Below, piece by piece: positions 1 to 5,284 of a stretch of DNA of 5,284 nucleotides. The notes beneath the pieces were generated by a model that saw only the letters and a list, made by a program, of their open reading frames with translations, was not told the origin of the DNA and searched no databases. The stretch covers positions 1 to 5,284 of the forward strand of contig QKDF01000287.1 of NCBI GenBank assembly GCA_003245395.1, in the 5' to 3' direction. The DNA is from Clostridia bacterium. GTDB lineage: Bacteria; Bacillota; Clostridia; Oscillospirales; Oscillospiraceae. Within the stretch, counting starts at the first letter, position 1, and every line of letters begins with the position of its first letter. The position numbers were made by a program, and so were the translations under genes.

Positions 1-205
1 GCTGCCCATCATCGGCTGCGGAGGGGTCTCTTCCGCGGAGGACGCGGCGGAGATGATGCTGTGCGGCGCGGCGGCCGTGGAGGTAGGCGCCGCAAACCTG
101 CGCAATCCATACGCCTGCAAAACCATCATTGAACACCTGCCCGGCATCTGCGAACGGCTGGGCGTAACCAAAATTTCGGAACTCACAGGAGGAGCGCATT
201 CATGA
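1..205 (+). CDS. pyrD: Dihydroorotate dehydrogenase, catalytic subunit (3' end only)
   Basis: Only the last 67 codons are present; the reading frame starts at base 2 and the gene continues off the left edge. The fragment shows the end of the TIM-barrel FMN site typical of class 1 enzymes: a PIIGCGGV strand with its glycine-rich phosphate-binding loop, then a [18 protein letters not shown] segment and a ...[13 protein letters not shown] helix. This arrangement best matches the NAD-linked type 1B form (PyrDB), which in Firmicutes works with the iron-sulfur/flavin subunit PyrK; that subtype is an inference because the catalytic Cys/Ser loop is out of view. The enzyme oxidises dihydroorotate to orotate, the fourth step of UMP synthesis. 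Its TGA stop overlaps the ATG of pyrF (ATGA), indicating translational coupling. A cysteine sits between the glycines of the GCGG loop, where methionine is common. Confident for class 1 PyrD, less so for the subtype. Confidence 0.9.
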   Translation, partial: LPIIGCGGVSSAEDAAEMMLCGAAAVEVGAANLRNPYACKTIIEHLPGICERLGVTKISELTGGAHS

Positions 206-906
206 GTGCAAAAGATGTTATCATCGCCTTGGACTTTCCCACGAAAATCGAAACCCTGGCCTTTCTGGATCGGTTCACCGGAGAAAAACCGTTCGTAAAA
301 ATCGGCATGGAGCTGTTCTATGCCGAGGGGCCCGAGATTGTCCGGGAGATCAAGGCCCGGGGCCACAGGATTTTTCTGGACTTGAAGCTCCACGACATCC
401 CCAACACGGTGAAACGGGCCATGGCCGTCCTCTCCCGGTTGGACGTGGACATGGTGAACCTGCATGCCGCCGGCGCGGCGGAGATGATGCGCGCCGCGCT
501 GGAGGGTCTGACCCGGCCCGACGGTACCCGCCCCCTGCTCATCGCCGTCACCCAGCTGACCTCCACCGACGACACAGCGCTGAAAAACGAGCTGCTTATC
601 AACGTCCCCATGGCAGAAACCGTCATGGCGTATGCCAAAAACGCCGCGGGCAGCGGCCTGGATGGTGTGGTCTGCTCTCCGCTGGAGGCAGCGAAAGTCA
701 AGGAGGTCTGCGGTGCTGATTTTGTGACCGTCACCCCCGGCATTCGCTTCGCGGATTCAGAGGTCGGCGACCAGAAGCGCATCATGACGCCGGAGAAAGC
801 CGCCGGTGCCGGCTGCGACTACATTGTGGTGGGCCGGCCCATCACCCAGGCGGCAGACCCCGTGGCCGCCTATGCCCGGGCTGTCCGGGATTTTCTTGGC
901 AAGTAA
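202..906 (+). CDS. pyrF: Orotidine 5'-phosphate decarboxylase
   Basis: This cytoplasmic enzyme converts OMP to UMP, the last step of the de novo pathway. The 234-residue product is the usual length for the short bacterial (Bacillus-like) group. The active-site residues are visible: Asp11 in ALDF, Lys33 in FVKIG, and the [10 protein letters not shown] signature, in which Asp60, Lys62 and Asp65 form the catalytic charge network. Further along are VTQLTS (116-121), TPGIR (178-182, with Arg182) and VVGRPIT (209-215, with Arg212), which bind the substrate phosphate. Gln191 in GDQKRI fits the phosphate-gripping loop. The start is fixed by AGGAGGAG at 187-194, seven bases before the ATG, and by the four-base overlap with the pyrD stop. 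pyrE follows 20 bases downstream. Nothing is truncated or unusual. The opposite strand carries a long open frame that is only a shadow. Confidence 0.98.
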   Translation: MSAKDVIIALDFPTKIETLAFLDRFTGEKPFVKIGMELFYAEGPEIVREIKARGHRIFLDLKLHDIPNTVKRAMAVLSRLDVDMVNLHAAGAAEMMRAALEGLTRPDGTRPLLIAVTQLTSTDDTALKNELLINVPMAETVMAYAKNAAGSGLDGVVCSPLEAAKVKEVCGADFVTVTPGIRFADSEVGDQKRIMTPEKAAGAGCDYIVVGRPITQAADPVAAYARAVRDFLGK

Positions 907-926
907 TCTGAGAGGAGAATATAGAT

Positions 927-1565
927 ATGAATCTGGAACAAGAGATCGCCCATGACCTGCTGAGCATCGGCGCCGTATTCCTGCGTCCGGAGGAGCCGTT
1001 CACCTGGGCCTCCGGCATCAAAAGTCCCATCTACTGTGACAACCGCCTGACTCTCACCGCGCCCGAAGTGCGCACCGCCGTGGAAAACGGCCTGTGCGCC
1101 CTGATCCGGGAGCACTATCCGGACGTGGAGGTACTGATGGGCACATCCACCGCCGGTATCGCCCACGCCGCCATCGTGGGGCACCTGATGGGCCTGCCCA
1201 TGGGCTATGTCCGCTCGGGGCACAAGGACCACGGCCGGGGCAACCAGGTCGAGGGCCGACTGGAGAAGGGCCAGAAGGTCGTGGTAGTGGAAGACCTGAT
1301 CTCCACCGCGGGCAGCTGCATCGAGGTTGTGGAGGTTCTGCGGGAGGCAGGCGCTCAGGTGCTGGGCATCGCGTCCATCTTCACCTACGGAATGCAAAAG
1401 GGCTTGGATCGGCTGGCCGAATCGAATGTCACCAATTACAGCCTGAGCAATTTTGACGCGGTGTGCCAAGTGGCCGCCGAAGAGGGCCGCATCCGGCCCG
1501 AGGACATTGACCGGCTCCGCCGTTTCCGGACCAATCCCGGTGACGAGAGCTGGATTCACGGTTAA
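927..1565 (+). CDS. pyrE: Orotate phosphoribosyltransferase
   Basis: This enzyme transfers the ribose 5-phosphate of PRPP to orotate, giving OMP, the substrate of the PyrF encoded just upstream. The 212 residues fit the family length. The PRPP-binding signature [13 protein letters not shown] lies at 118-130, with the acidic pair Glu122-Asp123 expected for a type I phosphoribosyltransferase. The flexible catalytic loop is visible around [12 protein letters not shown] (94-105); Arg96, Lys100 and His102 match the known PRPP/pyrophosphate-handling residues. The N-terminal [16 protein letters not shown] stretch (25-40) is the family's orotate-binding region. The start is supported by AGAGGAG at 911-917, nine bases before the ATG. 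The stop codon TAA forms part of the pyrB Shine-Dalgarno (AAGGAGG at 1564-1570), so the two genes are very closely linked. Intact and ordinary. Confidence 0.97.
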   Translation: MNLEQEIAHDLLSIGAVFLRPEEPFTWASGIKSPIYCDNRLTLTAPEVRTAVENGLCALIREHYPDVEVLMGTSTAGIAHAAIVGHLMGLPMGYVRSGHKDHGRGNQVEGRLEKGQKVVVVEDLISTAGSCIEVVEVLREAGAQVLGIASIFTYGMQKGLDRLAESNVTNYSLSNFDAVCQVAAEEGRIRPEDIDRLRRFRTNPGDESWIHG

Positions 1566-1576
1566 GGAGGCGCACT

Positions 1577-2503
1577 ATGTCCATTCGTCATCTGATCGAC
1601 ATCACCGACCTGACCCCGGAGGAGATCGACGGGCTGATCGCCACCGCCGAGGACATCATTGCCCAGCCGGAGCGGTATCAGGAGCTGTGCCGCCACCGTC
1701 AGCTGGCCACACTGTTCTTCGAGCCCTCCACCCGCACCCGGCTGTCTTTTGAGTCGGCCATGCTGGCCCTGGGCGGCACGGTGCTGGGCTTTTCCGAGGC
1801 CGCCAGCAGCTCCACCGCCAAGGGTGAGACCGTGGTGGACACCGTCCACACCGTCAGCTGCTACGCCGACATCATCGCCATGCGCCATCCCAAGGAGGGC
1901 GCGCCCTTCGCCGCCGCCCAGCGCAGCGAGGTACCCATCATCAACGCCGGCGACGGCGGACACAATCACCCCACCCAGACCCTGACCGATCTGCTGACCA
2001 TCCACCGTGAAAAAGGACGACTCAACGACTTCACCATCGGCTTCTGCGGCGACCTGAAGTTTGGCCGGACGGTACACTCCCTGGTTAACGCGCTCTCCCG
2101 CCAGACAGGCATCCGGTTTGTGTTCATCTCTCCTGATGAGCTGAAGCTGCCGGATTATCTGAAGGAAAACGTGCTGAAAAAGCAGGGCCTGGCCTATGAG
2201 GAGACCGCCAGTCTGGAAGCGGCCATGCCCGGTCTTGATATTCTGTATATGACACGGGTACAGAAGGAGCGCTTCTTCAACGAGGCGGACTACATCCGTC
2301 TGAAGGATACCTACGTCCTCGACCCGGAAAAGCTGGTGCCGGCCAAGCAGGACCTGTGCATTCTGCATCCCCTGCCCCGGGTAAACGAAATCTCTGTGGC
2401 GGTGGACAATGATCCCCGGGCCGCCTATTGGAAACAGGTACAAAACGGTAAATTTATCCGCATGGCTCTGATACTGCTTCTGCTGGGCCTGCGGGCGGAA
2501 TAA
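1577..2503 (+). CDS. pyrB: Aspartate carbamoyltransferase, catalytic chain
   Basis: PyrB condenses carbamoyl phosphate with L-aspartate to carbamoyl-aspartate, the first committed step of pyrimidine synthesis. The product is 308 residues, close to the E. coli chain. N-terminal carbamoyl-phosphate domain: [13 protein letters not shown] with STRTR at 51-55, Ser78 and Lys82 of the mobile 80s loop, RHP at 103-105, and HPTQ at 131-134. C-terminal aspartate domain: [11 protein letters not shown] with Arg164, MTRVQKERF with Arg227 and Gln229, and HPLPR at 264-268. Every residue matches the known active site with an offset of one to three from E. coli, so the enzyme should be active. The start is set by AAGGAGG six bases before the ATG. 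pyrI follows after 13 bases with its own AAAGGGAGG, so this is a pyrBI pair and the holoenzyme is probably the regulated PyrB6PyrI6 type. Long open frames antisense to and within this gene are shadows. Confidence 0.98.
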   Translation: MSIRHLIDITDLTPEEIDGLIATAEDIIAQPERYQELCRHRQLATLFFEPSTRTRLSFESAMLALGGTVLGFSEAASSSTAKGETVVDTVHTVSCYADIIAMRHPKEGAPFAAAQRSEVPIINAGDGGHNHPTQTLTDLLTIHREKGRLNDFTIGFCGDLKFGRTVHSLVNALSRQTGIRFVFISPDELKLPDYLKENVLKKQGLAYEETASLEAAMPGLDILYMTRVQKERFFNEADYIRLKDTYVLDPEKLVPAKQDLCILHPLPRVNEISVAVDNDPRAAYWKQVQNGKFIRMALILLLLGLRAE

Positions 2504-2516
2504 AGGGAGGCCGAAC

Positions 2517-2942
2517 ATGAACATTGACAGCATCCAAAACGGCGTGGTTCTGGACCACATCAAAGCCGGCAAGAGCATGGACATCTACCGCTATCTGCAT
2601 CTGGATGAGCTGGACTGCTCCGTGGCCATCATCAAAAACGTCCGCAGCAACCGTATGGGTAAAAAGGATATCATCAAGATTGACTCCCCCATGGAGGTGG
2701 ATCTGGATGTGCTGGGCTATATCGACCCGGACATCACGGTGAACATCATCCGCGACGGCGTTCGAGTGGGTAAAAAGCATCTGGCGCCGCCGCAGCGGCT
2801 GGTAAACGTCATCCACTGCAAAAACCCCCGCTGCATCACCGTAGCGGAACCCCAGCTGGACGCCATCTTCGTTCTCTCCGATCCGGAGAAGCACACCTAT
2901 TGCTGTGCATACTGCGATACGGAAAAGCAGCGCCGCCTGTAA
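2517..2942 (+). CDS. pyrI: Aspartate carbamoyltransferase, regulatory chain
   Basis: PyrI binds nucleotide effectors and transmits feedback control to the PyrB trimers. The 141-residue protein is about a dozen residues shorter than E. coli PyrI, mostly at the ends and in loops. The C-terminal zinc domain is intact: Cys101-x4-Cys106-x23-Cys130-x2-Cys133, the same spacing as the E. coli zinc site that holds the PyrB interface (Cys129 is an extra neighbour). In the N-terminal allosteric domain, Asp13-His14, Lys54 (in MGKKDIIKI), Asn76 and Lys86 align with the E. coli CTP-site residues Asp19-His20, Lys60, Asn84 and Lys94, so nucleotide inhibition is probably retained; the position of E. coli Tyr89 appears to be glycine here. 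AAAGGGAGG at 2502-2510 supports the ATG. It is the last gene of the operon, followed by 70 bases of spacer and a strong terminator. Confidence 0.97.
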   Translation: MNIDSIQNGVVLDHIKAGKSMDIYRYLHLDELDCSVAIIKNVRSNRMGKKDIIKIDSPMEVDLDVLGYIDPDITVNIIRDGVRVGKKHLAPPQRLVNVIHCKNPRCITVAEPQLDAIFVLSDPEKHTYCCAYCDTEKQRRL

Positions 2943-3012
2943 CACAAAGCACCCTGGCGGACATCAATCGCTCCATTCTGTTCGGATACTGAACCACTCT
3001 TTCCAAAAAGCC

Positions 3013-3055
3013 AAAACAGCCGGACGTGCAAATGGGCACGTCCGGCTGTTTTTTT
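3013..3055 (+). terminator. Strong intrinsic terminator between the convergent operons
   Basis: Bases 3017-3029 (CAGCCGGACGTGC) pair perfectly with 3036-3048, and four A-T pairs extend the stem to 3013-3052 around a six-base loop (AAATGG). Seven T follow on the + strand at 3049-3055. This is a textbook Rho-independent terminator for the pyr operon. Read on the opposite strand, the same hairpin is followed by TTTTGGCTTTTTGG, so it can also stop the leftward operon, whose last stop codon (3054-3056) lies within the T tract. The spacer 2943-3012 before it shows no gene or other structure I can support. Confidence 0.93.
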
Positions 3056-3818
3056 AATGCTCTTCTGATTGAAATGTACATAGGGTGGTAAAGCACGGAC
3101 TGCCGTCCCCCAAGCCCTCCATGCGGTAGGTATTTTCCTCCTGAACGCCCAGCAGCCGCAGCTGCTCGCCCAAAACGGCCTCCTTGTGATAGTTGAGCTG
3201 GAACTCCCGCAGCGGCCTGTCCTGCAGGGATGCAGGCAAGGCATCCCAGATGATGTCGCCGTAGTTGCCGCTGTACACATGCCCGTTGCCGTCCAGATCA
3301 GACCAGACCACCGTGCGGACACCGCGCTCCTCCGGGGATTCTCCCGACAGGGTAACCTTCACGCACTCCGGCGCGTCGATCTCCTTCGGGCACTCGGTCA
3401 GCGCCTTGCCAGTGAAGCTGGCGGGACGCAGGATTTTCCGCGTCACAGGGTCCACCAGAATCCATTCACTCTTTCCGGAAATGCACACCTCACCGCTCCT
3501 GCGGTCACTCAGTTCATACACCCGCCGCAGATGCGCACCGTGGGCACCGTTTTCCCAGGTCATCACGTTGAGTACATCTCCCGCCATGGGATACCGGTGA
3601 ATCCGGAACGCCGCCTTGGACAGCAGAAACGCCTGCCGCATGGCATAGAGTACCTCATACGTCAGCCCCCGGGCGTCATAGTCGTAGCCGGCCGCCGCAG
3701 CCATGATGCTTAAAATCTTGGCAGGACGGATTCTTCTGCTGCGATCGCATCCGGCAAAGGTCAGCTCCTCCTGACGGGAATAGCTGTTGGGGGTCAGTGT
3801 CTGCTCAAACGATTGCAT
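3054..3818 (-). CDS. Acyl-ACP thioesterase, double-hotdog family
   Basis: The product resembles bacterial relatives of plant FatA/FatB, cytoplasmic enzymes that hydrolyse acyl-ACP to release free fatty acids. Numbering from the chosen ATG (254 residues), the first hotdog half runs over about 10-130 and ends in a GKSEWILVDPVTRK strand. The second half (about 165-250) opens with WSDLDGNGHVYSGNYGDIIW. There, Asp176, Asn178 and His180 give the D-x-N-x-H pattern of the plant catalytic centre. Glu213 in NYHKEAV fits the catalytic glutamate, followed by alanine where plant enzymes have cysteine. The length suits the bacterial family. The longest frame begins at a GTG at 3827, but that codon overlaps the AAGGAG Shine-Dalgarno (3827-3832). 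The ATG at 3818 lies eight bases from it and is the better start. The upstream membrane-protein gene ends five bases before this ATG, so the two are co-transcribed. Substrate chain length cannot be read from the sequence. Confidence 0.92.
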   Translation of the reverse strand: MQSFEQTLTPNSYSRQEELTFAGCDRSRRIRPAKILSIMAAAAGYDYDARGLTYEVLYAMRQAFLLSKAAFRIHRYPMAGDVLNVMTWENGAHGAHLRRVYELSDRRSGEVCISGKSEWILVDPVTRKILRPASFTGKALTECPKEIDAPECVKVTLSGESPEERGVRTVVWSDLDGNGHVYSGNYGDIIWDALPASLQDRPLREFQLNYHKEAVLGEQLRLLGVQEENTYRMEGLGDGSPCFTTLCTFQSEEH

Positions 3819-3823
3819 GGGTG

Positions 3824-4690
3824 TCACTCCTTCTTTTGTTTCTCCTTTTGTCCGGTCCGGTTATCCCGACGGGCATCCGCGCCTCCCGCTGTCTTTGGAC
3901 TGGGTACAAAATGCATCGCCGCCGGTCTCCGCACGCCCTGATTCTTGGCATAAAAATAACCGATGACGGAAAAGACCACCGCACCGATAAAATTCACAAA
4001 CAGATCCTTCATGGTATCGATCAGCCCGATGTCCAGATAGCCGCCCAACCCCAGATCCTTGCCGTTCACCGTTACATGATCGATACCCGGTATCGCCACC
4101 ACGGTATTGGAGTGAGACGGGTCCAGCGCCACGGAATACAGCGCGTGGATCACCGTATCCTTCTGCATATCCGTATGAAAGAAATAGTCCATACCGAACT
4201 CGAAAAACTCCCACAGCACGCCGATGGTCATGGAAAAACAAAATGCGGTCAGCGCCACAAAAAAGGGCGACAGCCGGAACGTCAGCCGCTCGTCCCCGTT
4301 GAGCAGTACCACCAGTGAAAATCCCACCGCCGCGCACAAAAAGCCGTTGATGATGTGCAGGATGCTGTCCCAGAACGGGATCACCGCGTAAAATGCGTTG
4401 ATCTCTCCTAAAATCTCCGCCGCGTAGATGAAGCACAGCACCGTGATCTCCAGCGCCGGCGGCAGCTCGATTCCCAATCGTACCTGCACCCAGCTGGGCA
4501 TATAGAGCAGCAACAGCGTCAGCACACACAAAAACGCGCTTTCATAGCTGCCCAGATAAATCTGGCGCGCCAGAGTTACGATCACCAGGGCGCGCAGCAC
4601 CACAAAAACAAAAAAAGAGCTTTTATGCTCCCGCAGCTCCCGCCGCACAGCGCTCCTCGTGGTGTTTTTTCCGCCCTTATCGCCCTTCAA
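3824..4690 (-). CDS. Six-segment membrane protein, YjdF/DUF2238-like
   Basis: This is an integral membrane protein of uncharacterised function. With the TTG start it has 288 residues: a basic N-terminus (about 1-23), then hydrophobic segments near 25-45, 51-68, 78-95, 107-130, 142-165 and 228-248, and a polar, lysine-rich C-terminal tail ending KEKQKKE. Six segments with a basic start put both ends in the cytoplasm. A hydrophilic loop of about 60 residues separates segments 5 and 6. Charged residues sit in or near the membrane: FWDSILHIINGF, LWEFFEFGMD and GLIDTMKDLFVNFIGA. This D..H / E..E / D...D pattern resembles the YjdF (DUF2238) group; I infer that family from motif memory. The frame is open to an ATG at 4777, but that start overlaps the HAD gene by 41 bases and has no ribosome site. 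TTG at 4690 has AGGAGAGGAG eight bases upstream; GTG at 4648 is a weaker alternative. The thioesterase gene follows after five bases. Confidence 0.8.
   Translation of the reverse strand: MKGDKGGKNTTRSAVRRELREHKSSFFVFVVLRALVIVTLARQIYLGSYESAFLCVLTLLLLYMPSWVQVRLGIELPPALEITVLCFIYAAEILGEINAFYAVIPFWDSILHIINGFLCAAVGFSLVVLLNGDERLTFRLSPFFVALTAFCFSMTIGVLWEFFEFGMDYFFHTDMQKDTVIHALYSVALDPSHSNTVVAIPGIDHVTVNGKDLGLGGYLDIGLIDTMKDLFVNFIGAVVFSVIGYFYAKNQGVRRPAAMHFVPSPKTAGGADARRDNRTGQKEKQKKE
3827..3832 (-). promoter_or_regulatory. Ribosome binding site of the thioesterase gene
   Basis: On the - strand this reads AAGGAG, with eight bases to the ATG at 3818-3816. It overlaps the alternative GTG start at 3827-3825, so it decides for the ATG. 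It also overlaps the stop region of the upstream membrane-protein gene, whose TGA is at 3826-3824. Confidence 0.85.
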
Positions 4691-4698
4691 CCGCTCCG

Positions 4699-4708
4699 CT
4701 CCTCTCCT
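4699..4708 (-). promoter_or_regulatory. Ribosome binding site deciding a TTG start
   Basis: On the - strand this reads AGGAGAGGAG, two overlapping Shine-Dalgarno cores, ending eight bases before the TTG at 4690-4688. It lies in the 46-base gap after the HAD gene's stop. No ATG in this frame is better placed. A second AGGAG lies only four bases before the GTG at 4648, which is why that codon remains an alternative. Confidence 0.65.
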
Positions 4709-4736
4709 CCGCGCCCGCAGGTGCAGTCCGCAATGC

Positions 4737-5284
4737 TTATTCCGCCGCGCGCAGCCGCTCCAGCAGCTCCGCCACATCCCGGTACACCGCCGAGGGCTTC
4801 ACCTCGGACTGCTCCAGCGTCTCCAGAGAGCTTTCGCCGCACAGCACCAGGGCCGTGTCGATTCCCGCCCGAACGCCACAGGCGATGTCCGTATACAGCC
4901 GGTCGCCCACCAGCAGTGCCTCCTCTGGCCGGAAGCCTGACCGCTTGAGCGCCAGACGCACCATGTCCGGCTCCGGCTTGCCCAGCACTTTGGGCCGCCG
5001 TCCCGTGGCCCGAAGCAGCATTTCACACACACTGCCGCAGTCGGGCACAAAGCCGAATTCCGTGGGGCAGACCCAGTCTGGATTCGTAGCAAGAAAATCA
5101 ACACCGCGCCCCAGCAAAATGCAGGCATCCTCCAGCTTGCGGAAGGTCAGCTCCGTGTCAAAGCCGCAGATCAGCGTGGTCACCGCGGCACCGGGCGTCT
5201 CCGCCAGAGAGAATCCCGCCTGGCGAAGCTGTGCCTTGAACGACTCCGTTCCACATGCATAATACACGTCCTGCGGGGTTTTAT
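4737..5284 (-). CDS. NagD-like HAD-IIA family phosphatase (5' end missing)
   Basis: The gene runs off the right edge; the visible part is 182 codons (the first incomplete) plus a TAA stop. The frame stays open to the edge, reading KTPQD before VYYACGTESFKAQLRQAGF, so the GTG at 5267 is an internal valine codon and not a start. The conserved HAD-IIA landmarks are present in order: the CGTES element, CGFDTELTFRKL, the cap-domain ATNPDWVCP...PDCGSV block, the motif III lysine in LGKPEP, and motif IV LVGDRLYTDIACG with its Mg-binding Asp residues. The DxD nucleophile motif (I) and motif II should lie in the missing N-terminal third. Family members dephosphorylate small sugar or nucleotide phosphates in the cytoplasm; the substrate here cannot be told. 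It is the first visible gene of the leftward operon, 46 bases before the membrane-protein start. Confidence 0.92.
   Translation of the reverse strand, partial: KTPQDVYYACGTESFKAQLRQAGFSLAETPGAAVTTLICGFDTELTFRKLEDACILLGRGVDFLATNPDWVCPTEFGFVPDCGSVCEMLLRATGRRPKVLGKPEPDMVRLALKRSGFRPEEALLVGDRLYTDIACGVRAGIDTALVLCGESSLETLEQSEVKPSAVYRDVAELLERLRAAE

Noticed and set aside
904..926. GAGAGG-containing stretch between pyrF and pyrE as a PyrR-binding element
   Set aside because: Only the GAGAGG core resembles the PyrR site; there is no stem-loop or terminator nearby, and the bases are explained as the pyrE Shine-Dalgarno.
870..1559. Long - strand open frame (229 codons) antisense to pyrE
   Set aside because: It lies opposite a gene with complete catalytic motifs, its translation shows no recognisable domain, and long antisense frames are expected in GC-rich coding DNA.
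1562..2584. Long - strand open frame (340 codons) antisense to pyrB
   Set aside because: It is longer than pyrB but has no family motif, is Gly/Gln/Val-rich in the manner of shadow frames, and runs across the pyrB-pyrI junction against the operon direction.
2943..3012. Spacer after pyrI as a possible small gene or RNA
   Set aside because: It is only 70 bases, with no start plus ribosome site and no secondary structure apart from the adjacent terminator.
2454..3322. Several - strand frames covering pyrI, the terminator and the end of the thioesterase gene
   Set aside because: They overlap pyrI or sit in another frame of the thioesterase gene, cross the terminator hairpin, and have no recognisable content or good ribosome site.
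3186..4318. + strand frames antisense to the thioesterase and membrane-protein genes
   Set aside because: Low-complexity shadow translations (rich in Arg, His and Pro) opposite genes with clear motifs or membrane segments.
4625..5262. + strand frames opposite the HAD phosphatase and the gap before the membrane-protein gene
   Set aside because: Pro/Arg/Ser-rich shadows of the HAD coding sequence, with no ribosome site or domain.
5265..5267. GTG as the start of the HAD phosphatase
   Set aside because: The frame continues upstream to the window edge, and the codon falls inside a conserved mid-protein segment just before CGTES, so the gene is truncated by the window.

Overview
The window is a GC-rich bacterial segment that looks chromosomal. 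It holds two tightly packed operons pointing at each other. The gene content suggests a Clostridia-class Firmicute, perhaps a gut Oscillospiraceae-type lineage: a type 1B-like dihydroorotate dehydrogenase, an aspartate transcarbamoylase with a separate PyrI regulatory chain, a bacterial acyl-ACP thioesterase, and strong AGGAGG ribosome binding sites. The lineage is an inference from gene content only.

Positions 1-2942 (+ strand) are the 3' part of a pyrimidine (UMP) biosynthesis operon in the order pyrD (3' end only), pyrF, pyrE, pyrB, pyrI. Neighbouring genes overlap by 4 nt or lie 11-20 nt apart, and each complete gene has its own Shine-Dalgarno sequence, so they are almost certainly co-transcribed. 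Together they make carbamoyl-aspartate (PyrB, feedback-controlled by PyrI), oxidise dihydroorotate to orotate (PyrD), add ribose phosphate (PyrE) and decarboxylate OMP to UMP (PyrF). Dihydroorotase (pyrC), carbamoyl-phosphate synthase and the pyrK partner expected for a type 1B PyrD are not in the window. All catalytic residues I could check are intact, and PyrI keeps its zinc site and most of its nucleotide-site residues.

Positions 2943-3053 are a short convergent spacer with no gene. It contains one strong intrinsic terminator (perfect 13-bp GC-rich stem plus four A-T pairs, then seven T). The hairpin appears to serve both operons.

Positions 3054-5284 (- strand) hold a second operon, transcribed leftwards: a NagD-like HAD-IIA phosphatase whose start lies beyond the right edge, a six-segment membrane protein resembling the YjdF/DUF2238 group, and a double-hotdog acyl-ACP thioesterase. 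The membrane gene probably starts at a TTG, and the thioesterase at an ATG three codons inside the longest frame. This trio is the less ordinary part of the window. I see no mobile element, CRISPR array, RNA gene or clear sign of horizontal transfer, and no convincing evidence of an undescribed system.
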